Positions 62,417 through 64,000 of a DNA stretch of 64,000 nt are shown in pieces (position 1 is the stretch's first letter; every line of letters begins with the position of its first letter). This stretch comes from Acidiphilium sp. PA. Lineage in GTDB: Bacteria; Pseudomonadota; Alphaproteobacteria; Acetobacterales; Acetobacteraceae. Under the pieces are notes generated by a model that saw nothing but the letters and a program-made list of their open reading frames with translations, was not told where the DNA came from and searched no databases. The translations under genes were made by a program, and so were the position numbers. The stretch covers positions 1 to 64,000 of the forward strand of contig NZ_JAIMBY010000001.1 in assembly GCF_026191915.1 (NCBI RefSeq), read 5' to 3'.

Positions 62417-62520
62417 AACGTCCATCTCCTTACCGGTGCGGCGTGTGGCCAGCGCGGCACTTGTTTGCCATACGGTGGTTTAGCAGAACCAGCGCTCCAG
62501 CGCGACCAAAGGGGACAAAA

Positions 62521-63945
62521 ATGGCATCTCGGCTCAGGCGGCACCGGCGCACGAAAATCATCGCGACCCTCGGCCCGGCAAGCTCCACGCTCGAAATGCT
62601 CGGGCAGTTGTTCGAGGCGGGAGCCGATGTGTTCCGGCTCAATTTCAGCCACGGCAGCCATGAGGATCATGCCGCACGGATCGAGATGATCCGTGCGCTG
62701 GAGCATAAATTCGACCGGCCGATCGGGATTCTGGCGGATATTCAGGGCCCGAAGCTACGCGTCGGCCAGTTCCGCGGCGGGCGCATCCAGTTGCAGACCG
62801 GTTCGGAGTTTCAGCTCGACCTCAACCCGGCACCCGGCGATACGCGGCGTGTCAATCTGCCACATCCCGAGATCATCGCGGCGGCGAGCATCGGGGCGAC
62901 GCTGCTGCTCGATGACGGCAAGCTGCGCCTGCGGGTGCTGCGCAAACGCGAGGATCATCTGCTGACCGAAGTGGTCAACGGCGGGCCGCTGTCGGATCGC
63001 AAAGGGGTCAATGTGCCGGATGTGGTGCTGCCGATTCCGGCGCTGACCGCAAAGGATCGGATCGATCTGGAATTCGCGTTGCAGCATGGTGTCGAATACA
63101 TCGGCCTGTCCTTCGTGCAGCGCGCCGAAGACGTGCTGGAAGCCAAGGCGATCGCGGCGGGGCGCGCCTTGATCATGACCAAGATGGAAAAACCGCAGGC
63201 GCTTGATAATCTGGACGCGATCATGGACGCGTCGGACGCGGTGATGGTAGCGCGCGGCGACCTGGGTGTGGAGTTGCCGCCCGAGGAGGTGCCGATCGCC
63301 CAGAAGCGGATCATCCGCGCGGCGCGCACACGCGGCCTGCCGGTTGTGGTGGCGACGCAGATGCTGGAGAGCATGATTTCGGCCCCCGCGCCGACCCGCG
63401 CCGAAGCCTCGGACGTTGCGACGGCGGTGTTCGACGGGGCGGATGCCGTGATGCTGTCGGCCGAAAGCGCCGCGGGTCAGTATCCGCGGGAAGCGGTCAA
63501 CATGATGGATCGGATCATAGCACGGGTGGAGCGCGACGAGGACTGGCGCCTTGGCATCGATGCCAAACGCCCGGATCTGGAACATTCATCGGCCGATGCC
63601 ATCGCCCGCGCGGCCGACCAGGTGGCGCATACCATCGGCGCTCGGGTGATCGCGGCATTCACCAATTCCGGGGCGAGCGGGCTGCGGGTGGCGCGCGAGC
63701 GGCCGCACTGCCCGGTGATCGGGCTGACACCCTCGATCGACACCGCGCGGCGGCTCGCGCTGGTGTGGGGGATACACGCGCTGGTGACCGATCAGGTGTT
63801 TTCGATGACCGAGGCCGTCAATCTTTCGGTGCGGCTGGCGCGCCAGGAGGGTTTCGTGCAGGCCGGCGAAGAGCTGGTGGTGGTGGCGGGCGTGCCGTTC
63901 GGCCAGAGCGGCAGCACGAACGCGTTGCGGGTGGCCAAAGTCTAG
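62521..63945 (+). CDS. pyk: Pyruvate kinase
   Basis: 474 aa. Last step of glycolysis, phosphoenolpyruvate to pyruvate. TKIIATLGPASS and VFRLNFSHGSHEDH at the N-terminus, MTKMEKPQALDNLD and VMVARGDLGVELP for the catalytic Lys/Glu region, and the C-terminal domain SGLRVARERPHCPVIGLTP. ATG 62521 has GGGGAC six bases upstream. The 55 bases after the stop hold no gene. Confidence 0.97.
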   Translation: MASRLRRHRRTKIIATLGPASSTLEMLGQLFEAGADVFRLNFSHGSHEDHAARIEMIRALEHKFDRPIGILADIQGPKLRVGQFRGGRIQLQTGSEFQLDLNPAPGDTRRVNLPHPEIIAAASIGATLLLDDGKLRLRVLRKREDHLLTEVVNGGPLSDRKGVNVPDVVLPIPALTAKDRIDLEFALQHGVEYIGLSFVQRAEDVLEAKAIAAGRALIMTKMEKPQALDNLDAIMDASDAVMVARGDLGVELPPEEVPIAQKRIIRAARTRGLPVVVATQMLESMISAPAPTRAEASDVATAVFDGADAVMLSAESAAGQYPREAVNMMDRIIARVERDEDWRLGIDAKRPDLEHSSADAIARAADQVAHTIGARVIAAFTNSGASGLRVARERPHCPVIGLTPSIDTARRLALVWGIHALVTDQVFSMTEAVNLSVRLARQEGFVQAGEELVVVAGVPFGQSGSTNALRVAKV

Positions 63946-64000
63946 CGCCCGGCTTGCATCGGTTTCAAGCGCACGGCAGTATGGTGCAAACTTAACGAGG

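Overview
The window is a GC-rich chromosomal segment from an alphaproteobacterium, most likely of the Acetobacteraceae (acidophilic, Acidiphilium-like relatives are my best guess). The evidence is a MucR-type regulator, a GapR/DUF2312 nucleoid protein, a type II Hint secreted protein, two PEP-CTERM proteins, the alphaproteobacterial rpiB-glyA-nrdR-rib-nusB-thiL operon with a RibBX-type enzyme, and an Asp-type HemB. I see no phage, transposase, plasmid or CRISPR signature. The content is mostly housekeeping, with a family of long AT-rich hairpin repeats scattered between genes.

Layout. 1-1.4 kb: 3' tail of a gene whose paralogue lies at 37.8 kb, a hairpin repeat, and a PEP-CTERM protein with its own sigma-54 promoter. 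1.4-6.9 kb: GNAT, YfhO-like membrane protein, chorismate synthase and an unknown protein. 6.9-13.6 kb: glycerol region, with glpR (apparent CTG start) plus a TSUP transporter and an SDR on the minus strand, diverging from glpD-glpK-glpF. 13.7-16.8 kb: mucR, then the tightly overlapped nifU-like/rutE-like/tsaB/rimI operon. 17-23.4 kb: Spy-like protein, methyltransferase/gloB pair, metallophosphoesterase, Kef-type antiporter, SDR. 23.6-27.6 kb: glutathione reductase, class II DAHP synthase, pncB. 27.6-33.4 kb: second PEP-CTERM gene, FMN reductase, YidB-like, small secreted protein, nadE, Hint protein.

33.4-38.6 kb: an almost 0.9 kb gene-poor stretch holding five 13-bp tandem repeats, then HU, a DUF4337 protein, tRNA-Phe, minCDE and an unknown proline-rich protein. 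38.6-41 kb: a split hairpin repeat enclosing an acetyltransferase remnant, then an ada/oxygenase DNA-alkylation operon. 41-47.9 kb: sugar-type oxidoreductase, secDF, htpG, dipeptidase. 48-52.9 kb: a zinc-ribbon protein and a kinase/acyl-CoA dehydrogenase/quinone reductase/SDR module resembling 4-hydroxyacid catabolism. 52.9-59.9 kb: the nine-gene rpiB-to-thiL operon for riboflavin, one-carbon and thiamine cofactor supply. 60-64 kb: hemB, small stress proteins, gapR, DUF1244 and pyruvate kinase.

Most notable: (i) the two PEP-CTERM genes, 27 kb apart, share a nearly identical 18-bp upstream element and a GG-N10-GC sigma-54 promoter, which implies one dedicated regulon; (ii) at least seven copies of a composite hairpin repeat, one inside the glp operon and one split around a gene fragment; (iii) a duplicated unknown gene whose two visible tails differ only at synonymous sites; (iv) a divergent kinase plus ACAD10/11-type dehydrogenase module.
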